The notes: generated from the sequence alone by a model not told the origin. Counted from the stretch's first letter, positions 24,201 to 38,932 are shown. The stretch: DNA of 64,000 bases from Spirodela intermedia (GCA_902729315.2 LR746265.1:2956892-3020891); one strand, 5' to 3'. Program-made: numbers and translations.

Positions 24201-27200
24201 CAGTTCACGAAACACTAAATTGTTACTAAAAATAGCATACCCAGAAAGGATTGTATGTGTTCCCCATTCACCCATGGTCCTTTTTTTCCCACCTTTTGGA
24301 AACTCCCAACCTTGATCAATCTCTGCTGTAATTTGATGTACCACATCATTCTGAAACTTGGATAATGTTTCTGGCTGATGTCTCTTTTTTGGAGTTTGAC
24401 TCAGATGATTTAGGCTTTGTAGAATGTGATTACCTTCTGATTCATATCAATTTTGTTGTTCTGCTGGATTCCCTAATGGACTGCATTTTTCTTTCTTATA
24501 GTGCTTTTATTGCACCTGCCGATATTCAAGTATTTAATATTGAATCAAAGAGTAAGTTGGTTGTCCGTTCTCGGGGTAAATGTGCCAAAGATTTTGGTCG
24601 TGCTGTGGAGGAGATTTGTGAAGCTTATCAACAGCTTCATGGAAAGAGATCTGAGAAACGCAGTGATGATGCTGCTGGGAGTGCAATTCGCTTATTACCT
24701 TCAGCATCCAATGCTGTGCAGGATAATAAACTCAATGAAACCAGTAAGTCCGAAGATAGGGCTGGAATGCTTAAACAGGAAACACAAACTGATGATGAAT
24801 GCTCTCAAGATGAATTTACTGTATTGAAGCACAGCTGGCAGGTTCAAGATGGCTCTTGCCCCCCCGATGAAAAAAACCGTGATTTAGACAAGGATTGCAA
24901 AACAATGACTGCAAGTGACAGTGTGAAAAATCTGAAGGGAAGAAGTGAGCTCGTTTCTGAGCGGCCTTCTAAGTTTTCCTCTCGTAGGGATGAAAAATCT
25001 CCTAGCTCTTGTACTGATCTTGGAAAAGAAAATGGCATGACAGAGTGCTTTGAAAGTAAGAGGGTGGATGGTAAGTTAAAACCTTCCGCTGTGAACAGTC
25101 CGCAGGATCTCGTTTCGGAGAAAAAAGGGAATGTGGGGGCACCAAAGCTGCATAAAAAAAATGCAGCTCAAAAGCAGGTAAAATATACAACTTATGAGTC
25201 AGCTCATAAACGTTCTAAATCTGAAAAGAAGTTTGAAGATGAACATGATGGCAGGCTGGTAAGCCCACTTGATCGTGGAAGAGTTAAATTTTCACATTCT
25301 CCTGTATCAGATTCAGATGCTGTTTCTGAAAAGAGATCAAAAGGTTCCAGAAAATCGAAGAAAGTGGCAGTTGGCAAGGGGAAGTCACCCCTGGATCACG
25401 ATCGTATGAATACCAAATTAAGCACTACTAAGGAGAGGGATAGTGAAATATCAGTAAAGAAGACCCTAGTCAGTAATAGAAAGCGGGGCATGGAAGTTTC
25501 TGAACAGTCACAGGCCAAAAGATCTAGGCATGATATTGATGTTGGTAAGAAATCTAAGAGGCTGGATACAGATGACTCATCTAGCATACTTAGAGACAGA
25601 GAAGGTAAAATGTTGATGGACAATTCCTCTTCATCAAAGAAATCTGGTAAGTTCTCACCATCGGCAGCAGAGCCCCTGATCAATATGGTCCGCCTAACTG
25701 GCAAGAAAGCTGTGACAGTTTCTACTGAAGGTGCTGAACATGGAAGGGGTTCTGGTTTACGAAAAAAGGACACGCAACTCTCTGATCAGAAGAAGTCTCC
25801 TTCTCATACCCACGCGAGGCGAAGAACATTCCGGATTGATGATGACGAGGATGATGAAATTCATAGAACTCCTATTCATAGAAAACATGATAGGATGGGT
25901 TCCCCTAAACCGAATGACATGTTTTATAAAGATAAGATATCACTTGATAAGCTTGAACATCGCGTGCAACAGAGTCCAGGTCATAGTGAGGAAAGGAGGC
26001 CCGAAAAGTTTGTAGGAAAACATGTCTCCCACAGCCCCGGGAAGCAAGAACATCAAAGATCCTCGTCCAGGGAACCCAGGATGATCACTCAGTCTCCCAA
26101 AGCATCTGTCAAGCCTAGCAGTGCAGGTAAACAGGTTGAAAGCAAAATTAAAATTTCTACGGTCGTTTCTGTGAAGACCCATACTGTTTCCTCCAAACAT
26201 TTGACCGGGAATTTTGATGAATTAAGTCGCTTTAATCATGCCATTCCTCAAAAGGCAAAGCAATCTACATTAGAAAAGGCAAAGGGCGCGCAGAAGGCTG
26301 ATTTGCTGATGAATGCAGTAATGGAAAATAAGACTAACGTTAATTTTTCAGCTGAACGTAGTGCTGACAAGGATTTCTCGATTGATGAGAGGTATGTTGA
26401 CTATTTAACTCTTCTTGATTATGTCTGATGCTGATTTGCTTTACTCACATGCCGATTCAATTTTCTCTTGCATGCAGATTGGTGGCTGCTAATGACAGAT
26501 CAGCCAGTTCAATCGCTGAATCCAGTACTTCAGATTGTACGACTTCCATGAAACATCTTATTGCTGTCGCTCAGGCCAAAAGGAGGGAAGCTCACTTGCA
26601 AGGCCATTCTCATGATAGAATTGTTGGCTTGGTTTCTAGCCCTGCTGTTGCCCGGGAGAGGAGTCCTAGTCCTCTATCTGTAGTGCAGGATATCTCTACT
26701 ATAAGTTTTATCCAGAAAGATAACAGGGAATCTTTGTCTTCTCCAACTAGCGCTTCTCAGAACTGTGTAACAGTTGGTTGTGTGGAACCTGAAGGACATC
26801 ATGAACGTAGTGCCAGTCCTGGAGGGCTTCCTCCTCAAGGTTCCTTGAGTGGTGGTACAGAAGCTGCTGTTGCTCGTGATACATTGGAAGGGATGATAGA
26901 AACATTATCAAGGACCAAGGAAAGTATTGGACGTGCAACCCGTCTTGCTATTGACTGTGCTAAATATGGGATAGCCAATGAGGTAAGGTGGCATCTGTTT
27001 CAGTTGCACAGTCATTTGAGTTGTTTAACTCTTTTCATTCTGAGCATGCACTTATTGATTACGAATTCTTAAAGATTGCCTATGATTTTAATCTTGCTCA
27101 AACTACCCATTTTTCTTGAAAGACATTGTTGTGTGGCTATCTTTGAATTGCCAAAAGATTTTGCAGGTTTAAGGTGATTGAGACCACAAAAAAGAAGGTT

Positions 27201-30200
27201 TATGTGGGAAAAAAAATGTAAACAATATGTGCATTACGAATATCAATTTGACACCTGTCGACGTACTGTCATGGGATATAAATTATTTAGTTTGGCTTAA
27301 AGTCTTTAGTTTTAATTTTCTCAGTTAAATGATGCTAATATATCATGCTGAAATGATTTATTACTTATCATTATTTCCTGCTGTGTCTGCACTCACTTTC
27401 TTGAAGAGCTTTTGGGCATTTACATTTTAACCAGAAAGTTACTGACAATGCATCCTTATTTTCTGGGGAATTTGTTACATGCATTCTTTAAGAGATCTGA
27501 CATGCTTTTCGCTAATTTGACCAATCTAAAAGATCTTCCGATGTGGCGTCTAATTGGTTAGGAAAACGTGGGCGATATGCATTGGCTGTTTCTGTAGACA
27601 TAACGTGCTAGAGTATGGACAAAAAAAATGATTCTTTAGTCGACATTTTTGCACAGACGTCCATTGTGAAGCAACAGACCTGCAGTGTCTTTATGGGATT
27701 GACTTTCGTTGTGTGTGAGTGCTCTCTCTCTCATTTAAAAGTCAAGACGATAATCGCATCCTGAACTTACTACCTGTTGGAAAGAAAAGGTGAGGAAAAC
27801 TGTTGAGGATATAAAGTAAAGAGAGAAGTCTGCTTGCACTGAACTTTAGTGAAGGGTTCTATGCATATATCTTAGTTGTAATATCTTTATTTTTGAATTT
27901 ATTGGAATTTATATTCCTTATTTGTAATTTTCAGAGAATTTATGATAGATTTAATTTACACTTCAATGGGTTATTAATTTACTTTGTTTATTAGGTTCAT
28001 TTTCTACTTATCTGCTTTCCACTTTGCGAAATGCAATGCATCCTTTAGAGTGACATTCAACCAGAGGTAGAAGTAAGTGGAGATTATGCCGCTAAGGCTG
28101 CTACCACCTCTCGTGCCCAACTGCAAATGTTATTCCGTATCCACTGCCACCATTTTTCTCTGCTATCTCTTATGCTCGCTCCATCTCTGTCAGGTTTTTT
28201 CTTTTCGTTTAGTTCCATTAGTTTGCTCTTCTCCCACATTGTTCTCCTTTTTCTTGTTTTCCTTCATCTCCTACGTTTTTCCTTCTGCTTCTTCTTCTCA
28301 TGGTCGTCTCCCTTCTCTCTCTCCATTACGATATGTATCCAAAGTTATGGCATGCATGGTGCTTCTGTTTCCCCTTTCTGTCTCCACGATCAGCTACACG
28401 TACAACCATCGTCTCCAGTCCCTCTGTCCGTTGAGTGTTCTTTTTTCTTCACTTCCCATGCTTGTTTAAATATTATCGAATTCGTTTTTATGCATGTCGG
28501 AGGGAATGCGTTTCTTATCTTTGATATGACCTTACTGTTGATAATCACGCCTATTGGAGTTTTTTTAATACTCTAAATTCAGTTTCAATCTGTCTTTTAT
28601 TTTTAGATTTCTGTCTTCTATTACAATTTTTAATTTTTGTCTCTAAATACTTGTCATTTTCCTCCCATTTTCAGCCTTTACTTACCAGTCAATTTTCAGG
28701 TTGTTGATCTCTTGATTCAAAAGTTGGAAAATGAGACCAGCTGTCACCGTAAAGTTGACCTATTTTTTCTTGTGGATTCCATCACGCAGTGTTCACATAG
28801 TCAGAAAGGTATGCTGATACATGGAATCTCTATTCTAAGATAATCATTTAATTTTCTAGATCGCATTGGAGCCTACTATCATATGCTTTGATACAGGTTT
28901 TGTTATTGCCATGTAACCACCTTGATTGTCGGTGGGAATATGCCAGATGCACGATCTTCTCACTCCTATTTTTTAAGTCTAATATCATTTTGTCTAAAAG
29001 TGTTATCCGCGAATGCTTTTTGATAGATTGTTGAGGCCATATTTTACTTTTTAAATTCGATGTTTGTCTGCAGGTATTGCTGGAGCGTCTTTTGTTCCGA
29101 CTGTACAGACTGCACTTCGGCGTCTATTGGCTGCTGCTGCTCCAGCTGGATCAGTGGCTTCTGAAAATCGCAGACAATGCCTCAAGGTAAATATCTTAGA
29201 CTGATGCACTAATAAGAAAACAAGTTTTTTGGTTCTTGAACCAGCTTTTTTTGTTAGGTCTTGAGACTATGGCTTGAGAGGAAGATATTCCCGGAATCTG
29301 TTCTTCGTCCTTTAATGGATGGGATTGAGGTCTCAAATGACGGGTCAAATTCTGGTATATTCCTCAGACGACCATCCCGTGCAGAGCGTTCTGTAGATGA
29401 TCCAATAAGGGACATGGATGGAATGCTTGTTGATGAATATGGGAGGTATTTCTTTTACCATTTAATTGTTTGCATATCTCTGTCGATTTGATGTTGTCTG
29501 TAATATATTTTTAATGATGTTGGGTAATGAAGATCCAATAGATAATATATCCCAGTTGAAGCTAGTCCACCGCGTTTTTCTTAGTAAGGTTCTTCTCTAT
29601 GGAGTTGCATTATTATGAATTAATACTAGAAACCCTGAACCGCATTAATGCACTTTGATTGAGTCGATTATTGACACTTAACTGATTTTTTTGTTGAAAG
29701 CTTATTTATTAGGTATTATCTTTTATTTATCATGCATTTGCATAGTAATTTTTTGAAGGTTTCTGATTGAGTTGCAAGTTTTTAAAGTCTCCCTGTACTT
29801 TTTTCCATGTTCACAGTGATGATGAGCCTTTTTCGTTTGCTTTCCTTGCATTCAATTGTCTCCCAATATTATTGTGGTGCGAATTGAGGGTGTTTTACGT
29901 TTTGTGAATCTCTAGATGTCGGTGAGGGTTTTTTTTTTTTTTGGTGGGGGTTGTAAATTTATTCTAAACGAGAAAAGCTGGAGGTCTAGTTATATTATGA
30001 ACATGGTTGGTATAGTGGAAACGAAAAAAGGAAACTCTGAGCTTATGCACACTCTTTTGTATTTGTTCGGTCAATGGAATGCTTCTTTGAATTTTAAGAA
30101 AATGAAGCCCAAGATTTAGTTTCTTCTATGGAAATCCATCCTTGTTTTCATGTGACTTCGGCTCCTGCTTAAAATTTTCATCTGTTTCATTTTGGAAGTG

Positions 30201-33200
30201 AAATGTTTCAACAAGCGACACATCAAAATTAAGGAAATTTCTCTATGAATATGGTCGGAAAAAATGGGACACTGAAATTAAATTTCAGTGTGAATCCGGC
30301 CTCACTCTGTTTTGCTATCGCTATGGTTCTATTTGTTTATGGTTGTATAAGTTTTAACAAGACTTGCATCAAAATTCTAGGAAACTTCTGTCTGAATAGA
30401 TATTGTTCATATATATTTTTTTAGTGAATGTGGAATCTTCAATGGTGTTTTAAACTCAAACTACAGATACCTCAACAAGGATTAGAAAGTATTGTTAGGA
30501 TAATTCGTTTTCATGCGCTTTGCTTGCCTTTTCCTCTTCCTACCTCGCAATTTAGGAGATTTCCTTTATACATATGAACCTTTAAAATATAACATTGCCT
30601 TTTTCACATCACTTTGCCTATTCCATTTTAATTGGTGGTTCTCTAAAAAATGTGCTATCCACTGTAATGTTTGTATGGCTGGTATAAATAATTGCTTCTA
30701 TTTCATGTTTCCTCTAGTTGAAGAGAAGCTTCTCAGAAGGTTCTTTTTTCTCCTTTCACTAATATATTTACATCGTGGAAAAAAAATTGCATGTTTTTCC
30801 CTTTTCGTAGTCTTTATCACGTGTTACAATGTCAATTATTAACTTACCGTGTGCTTTTGCTCGTTTTTGTTTAAATTTTTAGCAATGTTGCCTTCAAGTT
30901 GCCTGGTTTTATATCCACCCATGTATTTGAAGACGAGGAGGATCTCCCCGGTAGTTTAAGTGGTGATGCTGGCAATGAGTCTCCTATAGAAGGTACCACT
31001 GCTGTGGTTATACCTGGTACGACAATTATCCATCCAAGTGACAGGCGGCACCTCATTTTGGAAGATGTAGATGGTGAGCTTGAAATGGAAGATGCATCTA
31101 AAGATGACAGAGTATTAGTCAGAATTTCTCTCAAACAACAGCTGGAGGTTCCAGTGATTAATGAGACCTCGGAGTCTGGATTATCTGCTCAAGGAGCGCT
31201 TCCGGCTGCTGGTTCACCACCTTTACCTTTGGACTCTCCGCCTTCTCCTCCGCCCTTACCTCCATCGCCACCACCTCCTCCTCCTCCCCCACCGCCACTG
31301 TCACCACCACCACCACTACCACCACCACCACCACCACCACCACCACCACTGCCTCCACCATCATATCCACAACATCCATCACTTCCTCAGCCACCGATAG
31401 CACACCCATCTTCTTCATCATTGGCATACCGACCTGCTCATCAGGATTATAGTAGGATGCCAAATGTGAGTACAGTGAATCTGGTCAACATTTTTTTCCT
31501 AATATATCGTGCTTTCTTGGATATCTCTTGTTTCAATTCCAGTTATTTTAGCTAATTGACTGGAAATGCTACACACAGGGCCATAGTAATGCTTCTGTGA
31601 AGACTGATGCAGCCGTGCAACAGTCTCCTAGCTTTGCACGGAGTGCTGTATGCAACACTCAGCCTATTCCTTCTGTTGGCACTTCAAGGCCATATGAGTT
31701 TGGACAAAATGGCATGTACGCAGAACCCCAAGGTTGTCGATCTAACCAGCAGTTTCAACCAGCTGGTACATCCTTTATGCAGAGATCTTACAACGTTCTC
31801 ACACCTGGCCACTCGATGACAAGTTTTCCTGCTCCTTCTGGACAAGTGCTTACACATTATCATGCATCTGCTACACAACCAACACCAAATCATTTTCCAT
31901 TTGTGAATTCAATGTCCGAGCATCATGCACAACAACAGTATCACGCTTATTCTTTACCATCTGATCCCAATGACCGGAGACACTATATTGCTGAAGAGCA
32001 GTGGAGGAAACATTCTGGCAATGTCAGTCTGGAAAGTCAGCAGAGTTCATGGGTTGCTGGAGGAAGAGGACCAGCTCCTTCAGGAGCAGCATATGTCCAA
32101 GATGGTATGTCATTGTTCATGTTCTCAAGTATATCGAATTATAGCTAGGTTTCAAAGGAATCATTCTGCCTTTTTTCAGGCAGAAGCATTAGTTTACAGA
32201 AGAATTACTAGTTTTTTTAAAAATGCTTCAGTGAGTTGAAAAAATTGAGCATTTTTCAGGCCCTGATCAGTGCCTTTTCCCATTTGAATTGAGTTTGCCT
32301 TTCATGTCGTTGTTCCATCCCTTGGAACTCAATGTTTACTTAGCTGTCTTGATCTGTCATATATGTCATGTCCAGAGTCTAGTGTTCTCGTTTTGGATTT
32401 GGTTCATGGTTACTCAACATCTTTCTGTTAGAGTGTCTGTTTTAGCACTGAAGCTTGGACGCAACTTTTTATGGTTAGGTTCTAAGTAGGACTGAGTGTC
32501 GAGCTTCAGTTATTTGCTTAATATTCTATTTTATCTTCTCTATTCAAGATTATCTTCAATGGATCTCATTCAATATATTCATGCATTAGTTTATGAGATA
32601 TTCATCTGAGCTATATCACCAGACCAAACCAAACTAATTTACTAAGTTGAAGCTGCAGTTGATGTAAGTATTTGAAAGCATTCTATCTGAATTTTTGAGT
32701 AGGTAACATCTTGAGGGCTTTGTTCCATCACAACTTTGGTTGATGAATAAATTTATGATAAATTAAAATCTTTGTTATAAGCTTTTCTAATCTTCGTAAT
32801 AATTTTGTTGGTTATATAATCTAATGAAACAGTGAACAAGCATTACCATTAACATTAAGCCCTTTTCCCATTAAGCTCGAGCTACGGTGGAATCCCAGCA
32901 TAGTTGTGCTGGTTTATTACCAGTTCCTCCGATACCGAATCAATTACGAATTTTTGCAATGACCTAAAGCTGGTTAGTTAATAGATGAGGTGTACAAATG
33001 GGTGACTGTGTGCTCTGATTGGACTATTGGGAGGTAACCTTACTCGCATATAATGCGTACCCTAGGTTTAGAGGAACCTTCAGGAAGAAAAGATCGTGCA
33101 GATCATAGATCTCCTTCCCCTTGTTTATTTTCTTTGCCGTCAGGTTCCTAGGCTTATTCCTTTATTTTCTTTCCTGTTATTTCTTCCCAAATGTCTGAAA

Positions 33201-34783
33201 TAATTGACTAATTCTAGCTTTCAGTCTGTAGTTTGAACTAGGTTGGCAAGAGCGGAATATACTCTTTTTTCGGCATGTTATCTCTACTCATGAGTTAGAG
33301 TGGCTAATTTTTTTGGTAATCTGGGGGGGGGGGGGTTCTACATTTTGATAGCCATGCTAATGTAGGGTCACATGCATGTTCGTGGTGTATTTTTTTGATC
33401 CTGTATATTTATACCTTTCTTTTATTTTCTGAGAGTTGGCTGTATACAGACATGGAGATGTTTGTTTTCTTTCCACTGATTCCATGGTACTATCCCTTCA
33501 ACGAAGAATGATAGACAATTATTTTAAGCATCAACCTCTGAAAAGAAATATTGATGATTATGTATATATATATCTGATGCTTTTTTTGTGTGTTGTTGGA
33601 GTAAGCAAAGAAACAGCGGTGTTTCCCCTTTTATGCTATGTGATGAAGTATTATTGGAAAGAATAAGAGGAGATATGAAGATTTCTTTTGAAGTGTTTCA
33701 GATATTTTAAACAGAACTCTTGTGCCATGAGAAAACTTGTCTTCAGTGTTGTTCATTCTAGATACCGAGAATGCACCAACCCGATGTTTAGGGCATTCTG
33801 ATCGGTCATCTTTATGGATCGGTGACCTCACTATCTATGTGTTTTCACATGCGATGTCTATTTTTCCATTTTTTGTGATTCCGTATTGTGATCGCTAATA
33901 TCTTCAAAACACTACGTGTGGGATTGCATGACACTTTTATACGTAATCGAATATTTAGTGGGACAACTTTATATGTGAAAGACACTCGTGTTTCCTGTTG
34001 AAGTCAAGGTAAATTGAACCTAGCATACCTTATATCGTCTGGCTGGTTTTGTTCTGGGATCTTGTGAGGGAATATACTGTTAACGAAATTTTACCTTTAT
34101 AAAAGTGAAATGAAGGATGACGTGTGCCTATGCATAGCTAAGCAATAACCTTAGGAATTGAGCTCTAATATTTTGACACTTATATGAGTCTTATCTTGCT
34201 CTTAGGATCAATACATGATTCGATATAAGTTATTTCGGTCAAGTTTTCTTCTTTATGTTCGATATAATTTGCGTCCAATTACTAATTGCTGTAGCCATTC
34301 TTCGTTGATAACATTGTAAACTCTCTCTCTCGTTTACCTGTAATTGCTTCATGGGTTGTAATTTTGCATTTTCTTCATTATAAAATTCTTTTGCCTATTT
34401 CCTTTTCAGTGTTCATTATGATGCTTCTGTAGCATTTGTAGATCTTATTGTTATGTCCATGACATAAACTAAATGTATCATTCTTTCTGTGCGACCTGTG
34501 ACAAGATGGAATGTCACTTTAAAATTTGGTGCAGGTTCTTATAGTTCAAATGTGGATAGACAACCTCAGGAAATTCATCCTCCACATTCTGTAGCACCGC
34601 CTGTAGCGCCAGTTTCAGGTCCGCATACCTAGGAGCTTTTGATATTCTTTAGTAGTCAACTTTTCGTTTCAGCTGACAGGGGAAGTAAATGGTTACTTTT
34701 CAGTTCCTCCAGGTCATGTTGTCCCCCAGATTTTACACTGCAGACCAGATGCCCCCGCTGTTAATTGTTGGAGGCCATCCTGA
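21292..34783 (+). CDS. HUA2: HUA2-like protein: PWWP, CID and polyproline domains
   Basis: HUA2 and its HULK relatives are nuclear proteins that affect pre-mRNA processing and expression of floral regulators such as AGAMOUS and FLC. Eleven exons are read: 21292-21402, 21775-21851, 24502-26391, 26478-26982, 28700-28808, 29074-29186, 29258-29445, 30883-31465, 31579-32104, 34535-34618 and 34704-34783. They close in frame at 1421 residues, against about 1390 in Arabidopsis. The PWWP domain covers about 18-75 (GDLVLAKVKGFPAWPA, then RPEDW and KKCFVQFFGT). Exon 3 encodes a long Ser/Lys-rich charged region with nuclear-signal-like clusters. An RNA polymerase II CTD-interacting (CID/RPR) domain covers about 825-975 (LIQKLENET, VDLFFLVDSITQC, CLKVLRLWLERKI). 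Residues about 1105-1165 are polyproline. The end NCWRPS comes from exon 11; without the last splice, a TAG at 34630 would end it early. Introns 2, 4, 7 and 9 are 1.4-2.7 kb. Confidence 0.93.
21852..24501 (+). other. Large intron 2 of HUA2
   Basis: A 2650-bp intron splits the PWWP domain between FFGTSE and FIAPAD. It is bounded by GTGAGT and TTATAG. It holds only short frames without similarity; I see no nested gene or intact transposon. Confidence 0.8.
31205..31390 (+). repeat. CCN/CCA-rich repeat encoding the HUA2 polyproline tract
   Basis: A degenerate triplet repeat within exon 8 encodes long proline runs broken by Leu and Ser. The other frames of the same DNA give poly-His and poly-Val, which are not real proteins. 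Polyproline near the C-terminus is also a feature of known HUA2 proteins. Confidence 0.85.
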
Positions 34784-37700
34784 GAGCATTTTAATATGTT
34801 CCCCCAGGACTTCCTGTGTGTAATATCCTTCTCTAATTGTCTTGATTGCTTATGCGTTATCTTTTTGTAATTATCCTTCTGTATGGAATATTTACTATGT
34901 TTCTTTCGTGCGTCAAACTTTCTTCTGTGGAATTATTCTGTTAGCTTAAAAATAGTGGACGGTAATACATGTCTTTGTTTGTTCCAGCCATTTTGGAGTA
35001 TAGGTGGAGGCATCAACGTCACCCTGCGCTGTTGATAAAACAACCCATCTTCCAGTTGACCTCAGATGATCATCAACCATTGGAAGGTGGTGGGAGATTT
35101 GGCACTTTCTTTTTATCCTTTGTACATTGTATTTTTATCCCTACTACCACCTTGCACAGATTTATTTTTCCTAATGTAAGCCAATGGCTTTTCACCATCA
35201 CGGCAAGCGGGCTGTAGCTTGTATTTTTATGAGTTAATATTTTAATTTTATTAGTTTAGGTTTTTTTGCAAGAAAATTGAATGAAGTTCAGGAAATGTGA
35301 CTAGTGAAAAGACTGGTGTTAAGTGGATGTGAATCAGCGCATAATGGAAAGGATAACTTAGGAATGAAAACCTTGTAGTGTTCATGGATTCTATATAAAA
35401 GAAAAAAATTCCATGGATAGATTCAGTGACAAATTCTGCTTCTTTTCCCAACTGGTGCTGCATTTTTCATGGTATGATGCTTGATCTTTGAGGGTACACG
35501 AAGCTCCGTTTGTGCAGCAATTAGGATACGTATGTTTTAGGTTTCTTTTTTACGTTTGCAGTGATAATGACCAAATTAGGAGAAGTTAGATTTTTTTTTA
35601 AAGTTTTACTTAACCTAGACTGTATCTAAATGGTAGATGGCTGTCTGGAGTGCTGAAGTTTTACGCATAAATACCCTAATGAAGAAAATGATTTGACAAA
35701 TTTAAAAACGAGGTATACATTTGATAGATTACCTAAGATTTGGAAAAATCTATTTCCCATTGTGGCTTATTTGAAAGTTTTTCCGAGCATACCTTGATCT
35801 ACCATACCGTTGTTACATGGCTGGCTCCGAAAAATAGCTGTTCTCTGACAACTTACAAGACAGAGAAGCACAATCGGTTGAGATCTACTCCTATTTGATT
35901 AACTGCTGTTTTCTTATATTCAACATCTTTTCCAGAGAAGAGGCTTTGAACGGAGAAAATGATTGTGCAAATTTGATAAGGACAAATTATTATTAATGCA
36001 GTCTTTTGATGCTAGTTGATATGAATGGACTTTGTTTTGTTTTTCCTTAAATGGAGGGTCGTGTCCATTAATCTTTGTACTGACTTCATTGACTCAGTAA
36101 GTTTGGCCTGGTAAATTTTTTCACCGGTCACTAGGACGTCTTTCTGTGAAAAATGAAGATATTCAATTGAGGAATAAGTGTTGGAACTGTTGATGAATTG
36201 TGGACAATGTGGACAGGGATCCTTGTTCTTTATGGAGAAATCCTTTAGTTGAAGAAACCATCGCGTTATTGTCATTGTTTTCTTTTATTTGTACGTTAGA
36301 TTGTGCTTACTGGATATCATGGTCTTTTTGCCGTAAACATTCTTCTTTCAGAACCAGTGGATTTCCTTATATTTTCTGGCCAACATGTGTAATGTGTAGG
36401 TCATTTTTAAGTAGTAATAATTTTTAAGCAACTTGTGTCATGTCGAAATTCTCTCTTTTTTTTGACAGCTATGCTTGATTAGCCGGAACAGCTTAGTGAA
36501 TCCTGGTTTATGTTGTGAACATCAATGTAATTTTTTTATGTTTCTTTGGTTTCAATGTTTTTGGTGGTAAATATTTACTTTGTGTAATCATGTTCATAAA
36601 TTAGTACATCTGACTAATTTACGGGCTGAACTGTCAATTTCATCATTTATTTAAGATGAACGTGGAATGTATCTTTAATATAAACAGAGGATCTCAGAAT
36701 GGTATCTCTGGTGTATTGCTTTTCTTCCCACAAATGAGCTTTTTTCTGTACCTTTATAGCATTGTGTTTCTCTGGGAGTAGATGATAAATAGATTCTGCC
36801 TCCATTTAGCATTTGCAATAGTCACTGTGTATATTCAAGATAAAGGCTTATTGTGATTTAGTGTGTAAACTACTTCAAGCTCTTTTTTGTTTGTTAATCG
36901 ATGTCTAGTAATATCCTTGATCTGTGGGCAATTTGGATGACTGGAATGGAGATAATGCAATATTGTACTACTAAGAGCTAGCTCTGAATATTTTATGATC
37001 CTCTCAAAGCAGAAATAAGTGAAACTTTATTCCCCATTAGGTAGCAGAAAGAGTAAAGTAAAATGCATTATTCAAGAGTGTATACCCTATGGTGTTTAGT
37101 CCTGTAAGTCTCATCTCTTCGTTTATATCATGATTTATCATTATCCAGGAATTTGTTTGTGATCTTGTGGGGCGTTGTCAGATCTTAGATCATTAACTTT
37201 CTGACAAAGCTTATGAGGTAAATGCAGTCCTATTCCAGTGTAAGAGATGACAAATCTTCTAAAGGCTCAACCTCGAACCACTATGTGCACTGTCATCCTG
37301 GATAAGCGGAAAAAATAAGGTGTGAAATGAATGTACCTATGTCCTGCTGAATTCTATGCCACTAGATTGCATGCTAAGTCATATGCCTGCCAGATCGTCT
37401 GATGTCATTCTTCGAACGGGATTAGTGGAAATTGTCTCTAGACTGACCGTTTAAATGACTCTGGAGCCTGGAAATGTAACGACCAATGGGATAAACTGAT
37501 ACAATTTCCTGTTTCTTGCAACTCTCCTCTTGAAGATGAAGATTTGGTCCAGATCCCATGAGGCTCACATTATGTCCATGTCCGGTACACACAGATGACG
37601 TACTGCACTACATTGCTGATTGAATACGAGTTGGTTCTTGCTGATGTGATTTCAAGAGAAGAATTTGATCCCCGTTTCATTACTAGAAATCATTCCTTTA

Positions 37701-38580
37701 ATCACAGAATCGCCTGACTGTTTGTTAATTCTATCCGGGTCTGATCTGATTCCGAAAAAATATCGAAGGTGCTGTAGTTTATATTTGTGAGAAACCTAGC
37801 TTAATGCTTACTGGTTTGTATGCATTTTGTGGGTATGTAGGTCTTTAATAAGTTAGAAAAAATGAAACTGGTTTGTATGCATTTTGTGAGGATCTTTTCA
37901 TATATCTATTGATTGAATTATTTGCAATGTGCGATGAGGGACATTCTGGTTTCCAAGTGTCCATGCTTTGACCAAAATAGGTGCAATATGAGCTGTTCAA
38001 GAATTCTGAGATTATTGCCGTTAATAAAAATGACATCATCTGAAGATTTGAACCTAATAGTCATTAAAAGTATTTATAATTTTGTCCTATTTTGATATTT
38101 TATTCGAAAAATGCGTTTCTTCTATTAGTCCCTCCGTGCATTTAATTCTAGCCTCTCCATGAGTAGAGTATGCATCTTTCCATTTCTTTCTGTCGGATCT
38201 TCCCCAAGTTACAGATCTACTAATCAACGTCGGGTTCTATGCTCTTGGGGAGCACTTGAATTTTTGAAGCAAAAAACTACTAGCCAAGTAGATTGGTCAA
38301 GGAAACACCTTAATGCTTTTATACATAGTTGATCCAATTTCAATAGTCGATGCTTGTTAGAGAAAAAATCCAATATAAAGATTCAATTCAGTTACAATGG
38401 TTCAGAACAAGGGAGAAGGGAAGGGAAAATACAAGAACACGCCAATAATTTCTCTAATCCAATGGCCGGAGTATGAAGTATTTGATAATATCCAGTGGTA
38501 CAAAAGGACTGAAATAACCGTGTGCATCAGTGGGTGGGTTGAGTCATAGGGTCCTACAAGCTGATAACCGAGTGTCTAAG
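34784..38580. other. HUA2 3' flank and AT-rich intergenic region
   Basis: About 3.8 kb, AT-rich, with no supportable coding region. The proximal part should contain the HUA2 3' untranslated region. Intron-like acceptor contexts (for example before 34988 and 36470) could mark spliced untranslated exons, but this cannot be decided here. A 22-base segment, ACTGGTTTGTATGCATTTTG, occurs at about 37810 and again at about 37868. Confidence 0.5.
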
Positions 38581-38585
38581 GAAAG

Positions 38586-38932
38586 TGTTGGGACAAAAGT
38601 GTAATTAAGAGTTAGTTTCTGTTGGTCATTTTCTTATATTGGTTGGGTTGTCGGTCAGTTTCCTAGGTTGGTTGGGGTGTTGATTAGTTTCCTTTGTTGG
38701 TTGGGATGTTGGTCAGTTTCCTAGGTTTGATGGGGTATTAGTCAGTTTCCTAGGTTGGTTAGACTGGTGGTCAATTTTCTAGTTTTGTTGAGTATCCCAT
38801 AAGTCGTGGGATTTAACCTAGGCAGTTTTCCTTTATTTGGGGATGAGGTAATTGTATATAACTAGCAATTGTTATTTGAATTGACAAGACATAAAATTTT
38901 CCCTACTGTTTATCCTTGTTTGGTTTGCATCA
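38586..38932 (+). repeat. Left LTR, 347 bp
   Basis: Runs from TGTTGGGACAAAAGTG to TTTGCATCA. It contains about six 29-30-bp tandem units (about 38624-38792) and the TATATAA-type promoter at about 38853. It is 150 bp longer than its partner because of the tandem units. Confidence 0.85.
38624..38792. repeat. 29-30-bp tandem repeat inside the left LTR
   Basis: About six diverged copies of a unit like TTGGTCAGTTTCCTAGGTTG plus about nine G/T-rich bases. The right LTR retains a single unit. Confidence 0.85.

Noticed and set aside
28077-28576. Pyrimidine-rich frames of 130-149 codons in HUA2 intron 4
   Set aside because: Low-complexity T/C-rich intron sequence with hydrophobic translation; no similarity or start context.
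31158-31463. Minus-strand poly-Val and plus-strand poly-His frames
   Set aside because: They are shadows of the CCA-type repeat that encodes the HUA2 polyproline tract.
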